A DNA stretch of 64,000 bases from Typha latifolia (GCA_019914945.1 CM034101.1:14457188-14521187); one strand, 5' to 3'. Positions 24,300-37,790 are shown, numbered from the stretch's first letter. Numbers and translations are program-made. The notes: generated by a model not told the origin, from the sequence alone.

Positions 24300-25790
24300 T
24301 GGTTGATAGAAAAATAGACCATTTCTTTCATTCCAATCATCCAAAAGCCTTTCCAAAACAGAAAAGATAGCAACAAATGCAGCTTTTCCATTTAACGCTA
24401 TGAAAATGGATAATGTGGTTCACATTAAGTTACAATTTGTTTACAAGATTGTAATTCTTTTAATCATTTTTTCAAATAGTCTGTTTGAAGGATGACAGGG
24501 ATAGTTGGTGAGTAACTAAGTTATGAAGATAAATACTAGCCCCAATGAATCACACTGGTTTCAACATTGCTCTAACGTCTAATAGGGGCTTTTTAAGATT
24601 AGACTCTGAAAACTGAATGTATCTTTTTTATATATTAAATGCATATATTTTTATAATGATAACTTACACAAGAGATGCACACAAGTGTACCCAGAGACCC
24701 ATTCTTGCTATATTAAAATCTAAAAGACTTTTTTTATACAAGTGATTCTGCCTATTCGGTGGACATCAATTAAATATTAAATTTTAAAGTACATAAAATA
24801 AGTTGAAATTAGCCAAATCACACATGTAAACTATACTTTGCCTGAGAAAGAAAATATTATTCTTATCTTTCGACAAACTTATCCAACCAAGTATAAATGT
24901 TTTAAGCTACCAGTATATTCAGTGGTTAGGTCTTATCGACTTTGGTGGTGGTCACCGGGTTGATTCCCCTATAAATATTAAAATTAATAATCGGTTAATT
25001 TATATTAAAGTGCTATATATGCATAATTTAGACTCGTTGTGGCATTTTTCTTAAGAAGTAGCCTAGTTGTCCTGACTTATATGTCCTAGAAAGCTAACCC
25101 CCTTTGTGTAGTTTATAGTCAATTGGCTCCTAATTCATTTTAAAAAAAAGTACAATTGTTTCTCTGTTCGAGATGATATTCGAGATGATAGCTAACAAAT
25201 TAGTTAGATTAAACTCCCGCTAAGGGTATGTTTGTTTGTTTGCAAAAAATTAGAAAATAAAATGACAACCTTCTAAAAATTACTAGTGTTTGAATGAAGA
25301 AAATAGACTATTAAGTAAGTTTTTCGGCTTCCCTAAAACTACCCTAACCTCCCTAATTTTAGCTCCTATGAGAAAGTGGTGGTTATTTTGCAAACCAAAT
25401 AGTCAGTTGAAGATTTACTGCATATGACATCCTACACATCAAGTGTATTTACAAGAATACTACAAAGGACTAGTAGCAAAACCAGGAATTTTTAGTTGAG
25501 GAGAGCCAAACATGAATACACTGAAACATGCAACTCTAATAACAAAAAATTAATACATAAAAACATGCAAATGATTTATAGTTGCCTACAACAACAGTCC
25601 TTATATTTTCAAATCTTCATGTGAAAACTTCATCCTTTGAAGTAATATCAAAGTTCAGATTTTACATCTTCTGAAAATATATCAATTAACAAATAAAACT
25701 ATAGGTCTTACTATAAGCAATAATTTTCATAAACAATTAATGAAAAGTTTAAGAAAACATAAAAGTAATGGTATAAGTAAATCAATAATA
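24300..25790. other. Intergenic, AT-rich, with one SINE-like segment
   Basis: No coding exon was seen. A tRNA-like pair of internal promoter boxes occurs at about 24914-24968 (ttcagtggttagg, then cgggttgattcccc). No clear poly(A) tail or target duplication delimits it. Confidence 0.4.
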
Positions 25791-26050
25791 AATTGAGACA
25801 GCACCTGCATTGCCAGATTTTACTCTGCCTATAAACCATTGGATCCTTCATGGAGCTCTTCAGCTTGCCAACTTTAGATTACTGTTCCAGTTTGGCCTCA
25901 AGATTAATAGTCTGATCTTGCTGTAATAGAAATAAAAACTCTTCACTCTTTCACAGAGACAAGTAATCACTACTCCTATAGGATGTTGAGAAAAGTCCAG
26001 TCACATTACTTCTAGAGGCTTAATTCCACTTTGGTTGTTGGTTAAGAACT
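25791..26050 (+). pseudogene. Decayed duplicate of the BROX-like gene's last exon and 3' flank
   Basis: The segment begins attgagacagcacctgcat and continues tgccagatttt, matching the start of the last BROX exon at 23902. It goes on through ccttcatggag, gctcttcagct, gatcttgctgta, tcttcactctttcaca, ctactcctataggatg and gaggcttaatt. The same landmarks occur in the same order in the parent at 23902-24300. It has internal deletions and no usable frame. The match runs past the parent's AATAAA, which favours DNA duplication over retrocopying. Confidence 0.85.
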
Positions 26051-26481
26051 TAGTGGAGAGTAATAAGATCATGTTATTTCTACAATTAATTTAAGTTATT
26101 TATATGGTGATTATTCGTTAAGAAAACTATGGCATAAAGCAAAATATGAATGATAAATATCTATATTATAGAGTGTTAAAATATAATAATAATGAAGTCA
26201 AAACAAAGGGTGTGTGTCTGAATATCTGATAAATTTCTATCATATCTTTTTCCAAACTTGTCCAACCAAATTAAAACTTGACAAGTACCAAAGACTTACT
26301 TCTTCTTCCACGGCTAATTCCAAGTCTTCAAAGACGTACGCTTAACTCTTCCACAAATGACTGCCAGGTATTCGATACAATGCCCCAAAACCCACGACAG
26401 AGAGCATCGAAGTCAAGCTGAATCCTTCTGCTATAAGAAAAAACACCATCGATCTATCGATCCACAAGATTATTAGCAACC

Positions 26482-27142
26482 ATGGGTGTGCTAATAGTTT
26501 TCTTAATCACTTCTTCTCTCTTAGCCTCCTCCGCCGGCTCCGTCCAATTCGAGGCCACCAACAATGCGGTAGGAACCGGCGGCGGCGCCCGCTTCACCGC
26601 CGAAATCGGCCTCGACTACAGCAAGCAAGTCCTCGCCGCCGCCTCGAAGTTCGTGTGGGACACGTTCGAGCAAACGGAGTCCACTCGCAAGGATGTCAGC
26701 CTCGTCACCCTCTCCATCGAGTCCTACGACGGCGTCGCTTACACGGTCGCCGACGGGATCCACTTCAGCGCCGAGTACATCGGGAACTACTCCGGCGACC
26801 TGAGGGCCGAGTTCACGGGGGTGCTCTACCACGAGGTGACCCACGTGTGGCAGTGGAATGGGAACTCGGCGGCGCCGGCCGGATTGATCGAAGGCATCGC
26901 GGACTTTGAGGGCCGGGTACGCCCCGAGTCACTGGGTTAAGCCCGGGGAAGGGGATACGTGGGACCAGGGGTATGACGTCACTGCTCGGTTCTTGGATTA
27001 CTGCGATGGGTTGGAGAATGGCTTCGTGGCGCAGCTCAACGCGAAGATGAAGGATGGATACAGTGATCAATACTTCCTCGACTTGCTGGGTAAGTCTGTG
27101 GACCAGCTTTGGAGCGACTATAAAGCCATGTATGCCCATTGA
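26482..27142 (+). pseudogene. Basic secretory protein / PR-17 family, frameshifted
   Basis: An intronless gene of about 220 codons. A cleavable signal peptide (MGVLIVFLITSSLLASSAGS) leads into the plant basic secretory protein fold (PF04450): DYSKQVLAAASKFVWDTF, GIHFSAEYIGNYSGD, then the metallopeptidase-like YHEVTHVWQW with His117, Glu118 and His121. LIEGIADF follows. After residue 142 the frame breaks near 26908. The family sequence resumes one frame over with LRAGYAPSHWVKPGEGD, GYDVTARFLDYC and SVDQLWSDYKAMY, ending at a stop at 27142. Relative to the family about 8 bp appear to be missing at the break. These secreted proteins are defence-associated. As read, the product is 152 residues with a wrong tail. 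A sequencing error is possible, but a simple homopolymer slip would not explain 8 bp. Confidence 0.88.
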
Positions 27143-27151
27143 GAGCCACGC

Positions 27152-27155
<4 letters not shown>

Positions 27156-27189
<34 letters not shown>
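27156..27189. repeat. TA microsatellite
   Basis: A pure (TA)n run starting 14 bp after the stop codon of the PR-17-like gene, inside its expected 3' leader. Confidence 0.9.
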
Positions 27190-27192
<3 letters not shown>

Positions 27193-28083
27193 GTTTTCCT
27201 CTGGATTTTGCTGTAGATGGAGGCATATATTAAGTTTGATAATATACGCTGAATAAAAGAAAACAGTAGTTGTCTGAGTTCAAGAGCTGGCGTGAATGTT
27301 TATTTCGTGCCATAGAGTTAATTTTTTATTAATTAATTTAATGAAGATCTAACGATTAAGATTTTTAAAAAAATAATAGGAATGAAATATATTATCAATT
27401 CAGTAACTAATTTTGAGCTAGAGAGATGAAGAAAAATAGGTAAAGTTGTAAAAAGCTTCTAAGATTTGTACGTGATAGAAATTTTGAAGGATTCTTGTGA
27501 GTTGTGGATTTTGATATTAATTTTGTGAAGTAAGATTTAGTGATAGACAAGAGAATTTAGATTTCTTTTTAAAGGTATTTTAGTAATCTTTAAACTAGAG
27601 TCACATAAATTATATAACATGGTAAATGTATAATATGGTTAATATCAATTAGCTAAAGTAACGTTGGGGTGTTAAATGAACATTATAAAAAAAAATAAGG
27701 GGTCGCGTTATAAAATCCCCAAAAACGAGATGCGAATCACAAAATAGACAAAATGTAGAATGCGATTTGTAAAAATCCCTAACAAATATTCTACAAATAA
27801 GAAAAACATGACATTGTCATGTCTATTAATAGTGATGGTTAAGCGAGAAACTATTAATGGACATGATGATACTATATAGAAAGTATATATAGAATGCTTG
27901 TCGTGTTTGTAAGCATACCTTACTTGTATAAAAGAATATTTTTGGCAAAGTTCTACATTGCATATGAAACTTAGGGATATAAATTAGACGCGCCGAGCTC
28001 TCATGATAGCAATATAAAATTATGGTTACAAATTAGTAAGTGAAAGGAACATTCATGTTCATGGTATCCTGGCCTGCTCATAA
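27190..28083. other. Intergenic, AT-rich
   Basis: This is the 3' flank shared by the convergent PR-17-like and alcohol dehydrogenase-like genes. I see no further gene or repeat structure. Confidence 0.6.
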
Positions 28084-31000
28084 TTATTTCGACATATGAA
28101 TCACGCAGCGCAAGCACTTGCTTTCTCTCATTAGGTTGAGAGCTTCATTTATTCTGCTAAATGGCATATCATGTGTGACAAGGCCATCAACTTCAATTTC
28201 CTGAAAGTAGCATTGAAGAAGCAATTGTTTAATAAATCAACAAGTTAGCATATTACAAATTTTCCTGCGCAATCAAGTGGCATTGAAGAAGCGAGATGGC
28301 ATAACATGTAAGACATCAGCAAGTAAATGTCAATATTTGTTCCCTTTTTATGCTCTAACTTTGTGAAATATATTACCTACCAAAACTTAGCACAGGACAT
28401 TACAATGTCAGGTTTGTGCTTCGTTAGAATCTAGCATGACATAGTATTTGTTTCCTGCATGAACAAAACTCACTCTTTCCAGAGATAAGCAATATATGTC
28501 CTTGATAATTGATATCATGTGCAATAATTTTAATTTTGACAGAAAAAGGAGAAATTAAGAAAATCGGATGAATTTCTGGAAATCTTTTCATGCACTGACC
28601 ATTTAAAGAATAAATTCAGAAAACCAAAAGGATCCTTAGGAGGCAAAAGATCAAATGGTTAGACAACTTTTCCCCCTAATTTAGGCTGTCTTTCAGTTTA
28701 AACTTTAGAGGACCTAGATTACTATTGATGCCTTAATGACTAGTTGTCATCCAGATGAACAAAAGTTCTCCTACAAGCAAGCTTAAGAAATCATTTCTAT
28801 TTTGCCAGATACTGAAATAGTTGCAATCAGAGAAAATTCTTCTGCAAATCTCAAAAGCAAGTATGAGAACAAGTGAGCAGTTAATCTCTGCAACTACAAC
28901 TAGAACTAATCTGAGAACTTACCTTTCTCATATATTTATCAACAAGTGATGGCAGGTCAGATTTTGGTTTCCATCCTCCAAACAAAGTGCCCTTTAAAGT
29001 CCTTCCAGAAAGGAGTAATGCATAATGAGCTCCAACCTCTGGTTTGACTTTTGGTACACCTAAAGTCACAGTTAGTCCCCAACCCTGAGAATAAGGAAAC
29101 AGAGCTTAAAAGAAAAGTGAAAGGCAAAGGCATGCCAATCGAAAACTATGTCCTCGAAATGACTGTAAACAGAATAAAGGACGAGAATTACATCACAACA
29201 AGATTGTAATGCGGTAGATACTACTCCAGTATCACCAACACATTCAAAAGAGTAATCTGCCCCTCCGTCTGTGATGCGCTTTATAATCTGCAAATGTAAA
29301 TGAACATTTCTGCTTAATCCTCTAAACCAGTAATAAAAACTTCAACCTTCAATCAAAACAAAAACGTCAGCCTACTGCAATTTGTTGAAAAACATATCAG
29401 TGGAAACAGATCTGTAAGAAGCATGATATGCATTGTGTACACCAAAATATGCATGAACTGATGCATGTGTGGTGGCTTGTGCAAGTTTTCTCATCACCTG
29501 TTGGATAGGTTCACTGCACTCATCTGGATTGATAAACTCAGTGATACCAAAAGCCTTTCCTGTACATCACAAACAACTGATACATAATCTTATGAAATGA
29601 CTCATCAAGTTAGGCAATCATAATAATGTTCATACCCTTTTCATACTTCTCAGGATTAGTATCCACCCCAATAATTCTGGAAGCTCCCCTTAGTTTAGCA
29701 CCTTGAGCTACCTGTTCTTGCAAATGAAGAGCCCATTACAGTATGTTTTTTCTGCTTTCTGTATTTTGGCATACAGCAAGTGACCTAATTTGACATGTTA
29801 CTCACCGAAAGGCCTACAGTTCCAAGGCCAAAAATAACTACAGTTGACCCTTTAGATATGTCAGCAACTCTCCAAGCTGCACCAAGGCCTAAAATTTTAA
29901 AACGGGTAAAACAAGGTTAACTACCCACAGATCATTTTGATATATTCTATGCACAGACAGAAAACTCAATAAGAAGCAGGATAATGGAAAGTTGGAAACC
30001 TATTAAAGTATCATGACTAACAAGAAATAATGATATAGGAAGAAGTAATTGTAACATGGTTCGATCAGAAAGTACAATAAGCCAAGAGTGAAAAAGAATT
30101 TCTCATAATGCAAGATAAATCAAACTTTACCAGCAGAGACCCCACAACTTAGAAGGCAAATTCTATCCATTGACGCACTTGGGCTGATTTTAATAGCACA
30201 ACCAGAGTGGACAACTGTGTACTCGCTAAAACTTGATACTGCACAATAATGATACACAGGTTTCCCTTTGATTGTGAACCGAGTCTTCTGATCAGTGTGC
30301 ATGACACCCTTCCTTTCTAAACCCAGCTTCTGGCACATATTACTTTTACCCGAAATGCAGTGCCTGCAGCTCTTACATTCCCCAATGAACACAGTAAGTA
30401 CATGATCTCCCACTTTAAAATCAGTAACTCCTTGTCCAATACTTTCAACAATCCTACAAGATTAAAAGGTTTACCATTTCATGTTATGCAATTAACAATG
30501 ACAGAACCAGTGGAACACGGCCAGAATGAGACACACATAACAAACAAGAGAGCTTACCCAGATGCTTCATGGCCAAAAATTCGGGGAAACAAATCAGGCT
30601 GTGCCTGCATTTTAAAGTACCAAGATAAGCATCAGGATCACCAGCTTCCTTGACATGATTGTTCTACTTAGTAAGTCTAGTTGTTGAACAGAACATATAA
30701 ATTTAACTGCAAGAATTATATGGAAACAGTTACACCTGCACTTTCTTTGAAACCACTTAACTGTGTTAGATGGTGTGATCGCTGGATAACTGTTATAAGA
30801 AACCATCTAGGTTTGACCTCAATCACAATCATTTACTCAAGAACAATGCAAACAAACTTAGAAGTAGTTAGAAGGTAACTACTGCCATCACCTCCCACCA
30901 CTGAGCATAAGACTTCATACTAAATTCTAGATTTAATTAATTTTACTCAATTTTACTCAACCAAACCATTTTGAGATCAATCAATCAAGAGAACAAGAGA

Positions 31001-31271
31001 CCAAAAGGGATGACCTTTGATTCCCATTGCGAGACATCACTCCGGCAGATGGAGGTGCAGACGACCTTCACCCGGATCTCCATCTCCTTGGGAGGATCCA
31101 CCTCCACTTCCTCCAACACCAGAGGCTCCCCTGGTCCCCATGCCACCGCAGCTGCCCAAAAACGAAATAGAATAAAAAGATTCAAGAAGCGAATAATACT
31201 CTTATCAAATCGGGAGGAGGATTAAAGGAATCTGAAGGAAGACCTTTGCAGGTGATGACGGGCGAAGACAT
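28084..31271 (-). CDS. Alcohol dehydrogenase-like protein, zinc-dependent MDR family
   Basis: Ten exons join to 376 residues: 31271-31244, 31151-31015, 30604-30558, 30453-30131, 29888-29806, 29711-29636, 29559-29498, 29287-29192, 29084-28923 and 28200-28084. All introns are GT-AG. It is a medium-chain zinc alcohol dehydrogenase of the plant ADH-like group, about the usual 380 residues. Catalytic zinc ligands are present: Cys45 (CTSICRSDV), His67 (FGHEASG) and Cys174 (LLSCGVSAG). The structural zinc lobe is complete, with Cys97, 100, 103 and 111. The NAD(P)-binding motif is [15 protein letters not shown], followed by [18 protein letters not shown]; the Asp after the second strand suggests NAD preference. 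The C-terminal half has [15 protein letters not shown] and [10 protein letters not shown]. The alcohol substrate cannot be inferred. It is probably cytosolic, since no targeting peptide is visible. The gene looks intact. Confidence 0.93.
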
Positions 31272-32216
31272 CTGGGATTGCAGCTCGTCTCGTCTCGTTT
31301 ACTCCAAGAATCGAAGGTTTTAGACGATAGTGGGAATCCTGGAAGTTGGTGGCAACGGTAGTAGGTAAGAGCAAATTCTCCTCAACTACCCCTACCTTTC
31401 ACCAAATCCCGAATTCTTATTTAATTGAATAATGATCATATCTAAAACAACAACCAAGCCTTTAGTCCGACTCTTTAGATCTTTTTCTTTAATCATATCA
31501 TCAAATCTTTTTAGTTAATCGATTGTATCAAATCAAGTGTTATTATATATTTTCTTATAAATTCTTTCACTGTTAATTTTGCCTCCTCTCATTTAGAGAA
31601 TTTTCTCTGTGAAGAAAAAAGATTATAATAAGTTTTAGATTAAAAAAAAATACCTGCCTGAAATGTAAATCAATTATATTGAACATTTTATAACAATAGA
31701 AGGACAATTCATTAAAGGAAGGATCGTTAAATTGACACAAGTTCTGAGAGTTGTATTATACTTCAATGCAAAGTCGAATAAAGTGGATAATTAACTAAGA
31801 AGTTCTCAGAGGAGTTGTATTATACTACATTGCAATACACATTTTTCGTCAAGCTTCACGTTATGAGCTGAGAAACTTCTCCACTGTGAACAGCTTCAAT
31901 TGTGCTGCCCACATTTCACCTGAATGTCACCAATAAATACTCTTGGTCCATGAATACAATACTATTGAATTCTCGGCGTAGTTCATAACCATCATATCGA
32001 AGTGGCTTAACTACGTTCACTTCTGATGGCATCAAACATTTGGATCAGCCCTGATGAATAAACAAGATGAAGCTGAAATATGATACTGAATACCGACCTG
32101 AAAGGATATAACAGTAGAGAAACAAAACAAAAATTACCTTTGCACATAAACTTTAGCAGGGGACCTGGTTTTTTTCTGTGTTCTAAAATTCAGTTCCAGA
32201 TGTTGCAGAATGTTGC
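31272..32216. other. Intergenic between the ADH-like 5' end and the carrier 3' end
   Basis: AT-rich with no ORF of note. It should hold the ADH-like promoter and the 3' untranslated region of the carrier, both on the minus strand. Confidence 0.55.
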
Positions 32217-35200
32217 CTATAATAGATGATCAACCGTGAAAAAGTAGCATCCAACAAGTGCAAATGATGCAATCCCACTGCGTGCCATCCGTAACCAGAT
32301 ACCCCGGAACATGAGGTTCCTATCAGCAGGAGACATCCCAGTTACTCTCTCAAGCCATATTCCAGGTGGTTTCCATCTAAGAAGCTTCCTCTCCATAGTG
32401 ATGTACTGCAAAATGCAAGCCAGTGACTATGATGCATTATCATACACATATCTTGTAACAACTAGAGCGGAAAAAAAAAATCCCACATGGGCCAGACGCG
32501 TGTGTTGCCCTAGCTAACCCCCTCACCCACCAATTCTTTTTTATTATTCCCAGCCACCACTGTTCACTCTCCCTCTCGACTCCACCTTCACTCCCTCCCT
32601 CTTTCTCCTCTAATACTACCGATGCCGGAGTCAACGAAACCTTGGCACCAGAGCTGAACCGGATTAATCCAAGCCCTCAAAACTATGCTTAGGCAGGATA
32701 TCATGTAAGGAGGATTTCGGAATTTAGGAGGAGTTGCTAGTTAAGAAGAGCTAGAGTATTTTGGATACCTTCACAATTTGAGTAAATGCATGCAGGTGGC
32801 GAGGAGTAGCAATTTTTACTTCTTGTTAGAGTTATCTTTATTTTTGTTTAGTTGCACTTAGCCCGGGTGAAGGTTTTATGATCTAGATTGTATTTTAGAC
32901 ATATATCTTTAAAGGCTTGTTGTGGCCTATGGAGCTTGTATTTGAATTTATTATGCTTGCGATTGTTTATGGTACGAAAACCTTTTCTGTATACTTTGTG
33001 AAAATATTTTACTAACAAGTCACGTAATGTTCCATGAGATTATTTACCCACATGATAAATATGTGTATGTGGTGGTGAATGTTTCATACCTAATGAAAGG
33101 GAAAGGATATTCTGATTTTCTTACTGGCTTGGTTATAGCCAAGTTTTTCTTTACATTAGCATAATATACAAGTAGGGAAAAGTTAGTTGTTGCACAATGG
33201 GATGGGAAAGCAGATGACCAGTGAGGAGCTAAATTTTAATCAGTTCAGATTAATTATCAATAAGCTGTATTATAAAGTTATCTAATTACTCATAAGTCAT
33301 AATTTTCATCTAAACCAGGTACCCAACGTCCTCACAGCACTTTATCATGGTGATTCTTAGCTAGATTTAGACCTTCAAAATTGGTGAAATATTACAGTAG
33401 AAAGCAAGCTAAAGGATCATTGCTGAGTAATACCTTAGGTATAACAATACACTGTGAACGACTTTTGGCTGTATCAAATGAATGGGAAGCAGCAGCAGCT
33501 ACTGTCCCCGAAAAGCCAGCAGTGAGACTAGAAGCCAGAGGAGATACAGGGCCTACTTCCTCAATTGACCTAAAGAACATAGAACATATAACTCAAAATA
33601 AAAATAGAAGTGTATTACATTAACTGCCAGATTCTTTTTGCATTAAGAATGTCAACGACTGATAGATCATTATTAATTAAGGAATATCAATTTGCACAAC
33701 TATATGGATTATATTTTGAACGACCAGCATGATATTATATATAGAAGTATCATAAAATCTAACCTGTTATCTGCTGATATCATTTTAATGTCATAGTAGT
33801 CTAACACTATCCAGAATAGTCAAATGGGGTCGATGATGATGGGGAAAGATTAGTCAAAGCACGTTATATAAGACCATAATATAACTAGTATAAGTTTCTT
33901 GTCAGACAAAAATAACTAAAGGCACAAGAATCACTACAAGAGTCATTGGGAAGAAAAGAAGAAAAGAATACAAGTGGAGAAATGTATGGTCAATACATAT
34001 ATGTCAAGTGGGAAAATAAAAAAAAATAGCAACCTTTGAATGCTAAAATGAACTAATAGAAATGTATGGTCATTACGTATATGTCAACTATGTTAACAAG
34101 CAAAGTGAAGGAAACAGGAGCACAAATATAGCCTAAGTTTCCAAGCCATTAGGTAAAATGAATGACGGGGCTAATAAATATAATCCAAGTTGGCAAGAAT
34201 GAATAATGCTACTACTCCTGATAAGATAAGACAAGCAACGAAAGATAGAACCTACAATATAATCCAAACCATTAGACATTATCTATTAATATTCAAAGTG
34301 CAATTGGTTTAAATGCTTCTTAACACACCAACTCAAGAAAGATATATTATTGAACTATCAATTACCTTTTCTACTTTCACGATGGGTTGGTTGCTTACAT
34401 GCTTTGAATCATCAAGGTTAAATTTTTTTTTTTAAAAAAAGAAGATAGCGAAGTATCACTAACAAGGGAGTGGAACTATAACTTCTGATACCCTAGCACT
34501 GAATTTGCACTGTCAAGATAAGGGGACCGATTCAAACAATACGTATAGTTCATCTAAAAACCTGCTTAATAAATGCATACATACATAATATAACAAGCCA
34601 TAAATCTGTTCATACACAGATATATATGACGGGATTCATATATATGATATATTTCTGCATAAACACATGCGTATTTATACATAATTCTTGTGATGCACTG
34701 AAGAGAGAATGTGTGAAGTTATTATCCTTCTGTTTCAAGAAAAAGGATTACTAACCATGCAATGAAGTGAGAATTCAATTGTCAACTGAAGGAAAAAGGT
34801 ATAAAAGTTTGTTAAGTAGCACGTCAAAAATATTACCAACCTGGGTGGAGGGTTTATGTCAATGGCCTTCCAATTAAGCATTGCTATGTGAATGAATTGC
34901 CAAGTAGAAAAGAAAACACCACCAAAAACACAGTCTCGAGCTACTCCAGGTCGAAGTCCTCTCCATAAAGCACTCCAACCTTCAAGTGATATGACACTAG
35001 ATGGCCTTTTAACATCAGATGCTAATGGAGGTCTCCCAGAGCCAGTCAGCATCCAAGGATACTGTTCCAGTTTGCCAACCATATTTGGACTTTTTGGGGA
35101 CAGGGTGGACAAAAGTCCAACAGTATTACTCCATGCTTTCATATCAGGAGTATAGCCAGGTAGTAGTCTAGAAATTAGAGGAGTTGATTCTTGCATCACA

Positions 35201-37012
35201 TTACCAGAGGTCGCAGCTTTCAAGCGTGACACAGAAACCTGTTTGCGAAGCTTAAGAAGTTCAAATGGTGTGCATGCTATCGATTCTACGGCACCAGCAG
35301 CTATTCCAGCCAAAAGAGCCTCTGAAACATATACATAGTTGTCTTCCCTTCCATCTGTCAAACAAAACTATAATATCAGAAAAAAATCAACATTTTAATC
35401 ACATCTGTTACTTCCCATGTGAGAATAAAAACTATCATGGTAAGTATTGTGGGCTTAAACTTGTTAGTAAACAAGCTCAATATTTTTCACCATATAGTAT
35501 CAAAATAATGCTAAATAGCCAATGTAATGAATAGTAAACCATAAATCATGATACTAACCATCTTATTGCAGTGTAAAAAGGAAGAATTACAAGATATATA
35601 AACTAACGTATATGGTTCACACAACCTCACTAAATGATATTAAATAAAAAATCAATTCTACCGCTGCTATTCTTGTTGCTTTGTTGGCATATCGCTCCAT
35701 GTATAAACATTTATGTACTCTGTTTACTTTTAAAAAGACTAGAGAGCTTCAAGCATAAGAATCTCATTTTGAGATAGAAAGGACTGCTCCAAAAACACAT
35801 TGTAAGAGAAAATATCACATTAGCCTATTTAAAGGCAAACTTGGTGTAAAATCCTTAGTAATGGCTGGCATGAATTCATGTTAGTGGGCCAAGAGTGGAC
35901 GACATTTATTGATATTAATCATACTAAATTTGTTCAATATTATAGTGTTAATCTCCATATCCATCAGCTTTAAAAAAAAGTGGGTTTTAACAAGATGTTA
36001 TTAACAAGGAGAAGATAACTTAGAAATAGACTTCCTAAAGGGCTGCTTAAATCAAACATGAAAATAATACCTTTATAAAAAGCACTTAAAACTTCATAGA
36101 TTCCAAAACGAGCTCCAATTCCTGCAACCCTAGAAATTGTTGACCATCCAAGTCCGCTATAAAGACCTGAAATGGTACCATATATGTTATAGAGAATTTT
36201 ATTATCAAGAACTTACATAAAGTAAAAGATTATCATGCTACATTGCTACTCTTCTCAGATGCTATATTTTTGTGATACCTATACAATGTAAATGTGTTAT
36301 CTTGAAATCCATCATGTAAAAGGTAAGGTGGCATTTAGTTGCCGGTTAAGGGGAAATCTAGTTTAGTTATTCTCATTTCTCTTTGGGTAAATTATAATTG
36401 AGCTTCTGTATGGAATAAGATTAAAATAAGCTGTACAGTGTTTCTAATCTGATTTAGGGATAATCTTATGTTTGATTACAAATCTAGAGTTGTTTCTTAA
36501 TCTAGGTTAAGGAACCAATAACCAAATGGGGCCTAAATCAAACGGTATGAAGCCATCCATTGTCAGGTGAACTAACCATTTGCCCCTTCTAATCAAAGAA
36601 AAATCTAGCGAACAATCTATAATTGCAGTTGCAGAATGAACCATTGACTACTACAACAACCCATTTTCAGCTTCGTCTATACCTGAAATTATTAAATGCA
36701 TCCAATAGATATTATCGCGCACCTGAAATCCCTGATACTGATTTGACTCTTTCTACCACCTGAGAGAGACCCAATTGATATTTAGGCCCTGCACCAACCT
36801 GGATCAGCAAAAGCAAAAAAGAATAAGCCACGTTTGATGAAATCTGAGGTATCAATTATCAAATAACTAGTAGTTTGGCAATTTACCTGGACGAGCGTCT
36901 TGAGGGTGTCAAGGGGATGAGTGAGGGAGGAGGCTACAGCAACGGCACTGCCTACAGCAATGGCATGGCTAGCAAACATATGGTCCTTCAGAAGATCACC
37001 CATTGAGAACAT
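32217..37012 (-). CDS. Mitochondrial carrier family (SLC25-type) transporter
   Basis: Six exons join to 378 residues: 37012-36887, 36798-36723, 36166-36071, 35354-34841, 33569-33434 and 32405-32217. Three carrier repeats are visible. Repeat 1 has HPLDTLKTLVQV, then SGLYSGLGWSTISR. Repeat 2 has CTPFELLKLRKQV, then EGWSALWRGLRPGVARD. Repeat 3 has SHSFDTAKSRSQC, where the signature proline is replaced by serine, then FRGIWLRMARSGIASF. Repeat 2 carries an unusually long matrix-side insert of roughly 70-90 residues containing LLPGYTPDMKAW and YPWMLTGSGRPP. The substrate is not predictable. An in-frame stop just upstream of the ATG at 37012 supports this start, or Met4, unless a farther 5' exon exists. 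Introns total about 3.7 kb. Confidence 0.9.
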
Positions 37013-37734
37013 GGAAAAGTTTTAAAGAGTGGGGAGGTTATGATTTCATCCCACTGTAAGGAAAATAACCATGAGGGTGAAACTCACATATTTCAGTAAA
37101 GAAGAGATCAATTAATTTCCAATGTAACAGATTTCATTGTTTGGAATGCAATGGAATTAAATTGCTACGATTAAATTCTCTTGCTCTCAAAATAGTGAAG
37201 TTCATCTTCCTACTTTATCACTGGCCAACTAATGTAAAACCAATTAAATCATGTAATCATTTAAATGATTATATCTCAAAATCAACAACATACATTCCAT
37301 TCCAACAACCATTATCTCAACATAATATAAACATATAAAAATACATGAAACTACAATCATTTGGCATTTTTAAGTTATCAGAACATTTGCGTCAAAGATA
37401 CATAACAAATACTTCTCTTTTGGTGATAGTACCACATCTGTCGTGGTTTCAAATTAACCTGTAGCCCTTGAATTAATTTCAATCGCTTCTAGCCTTCTAG
37501 GAGAGATCCTCACCAAATTGTTTAGTTGCATTCTCCACGTAGATTGCGTTTACACTGCAGCTACTGATGGAATTGATTTGAAAATCAAGCAACTTTCAAT
37601 TGAATCAAGAAGCCACCATTACTAGCAAAAGGACAAGTTCTAAAGCAAAAAAGAAAGAGGGGAAAAAATTGGAGTTAAAACTGCCATCTCTCCAAATCAC
37701 ATATATGCATGCAAGAAGAGCAAGCTCATGCGCA

Positions 37735-37753
37735 TGAGAGAGAGAGAGAGAGG
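37735..37753. repeat. GA microsatellite
   Basis: A short (GA)n run about 720 bp upstream of the carrier's first coding exon. Confidence 0.8.
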
Positions 37754-37790
37754 GAGGGGTACTAGTAGGAGAGGTTTCCAGCACTTCCTA

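Noticed and set aside
26521..26844. Antisense ORF and +2 ORF in the PR-17-like gene
   Set aside because: Both arise from the GC-rich codon bias of the real gene; their Gly/Val/Asp- or Arg/His-rich composition matches no family.
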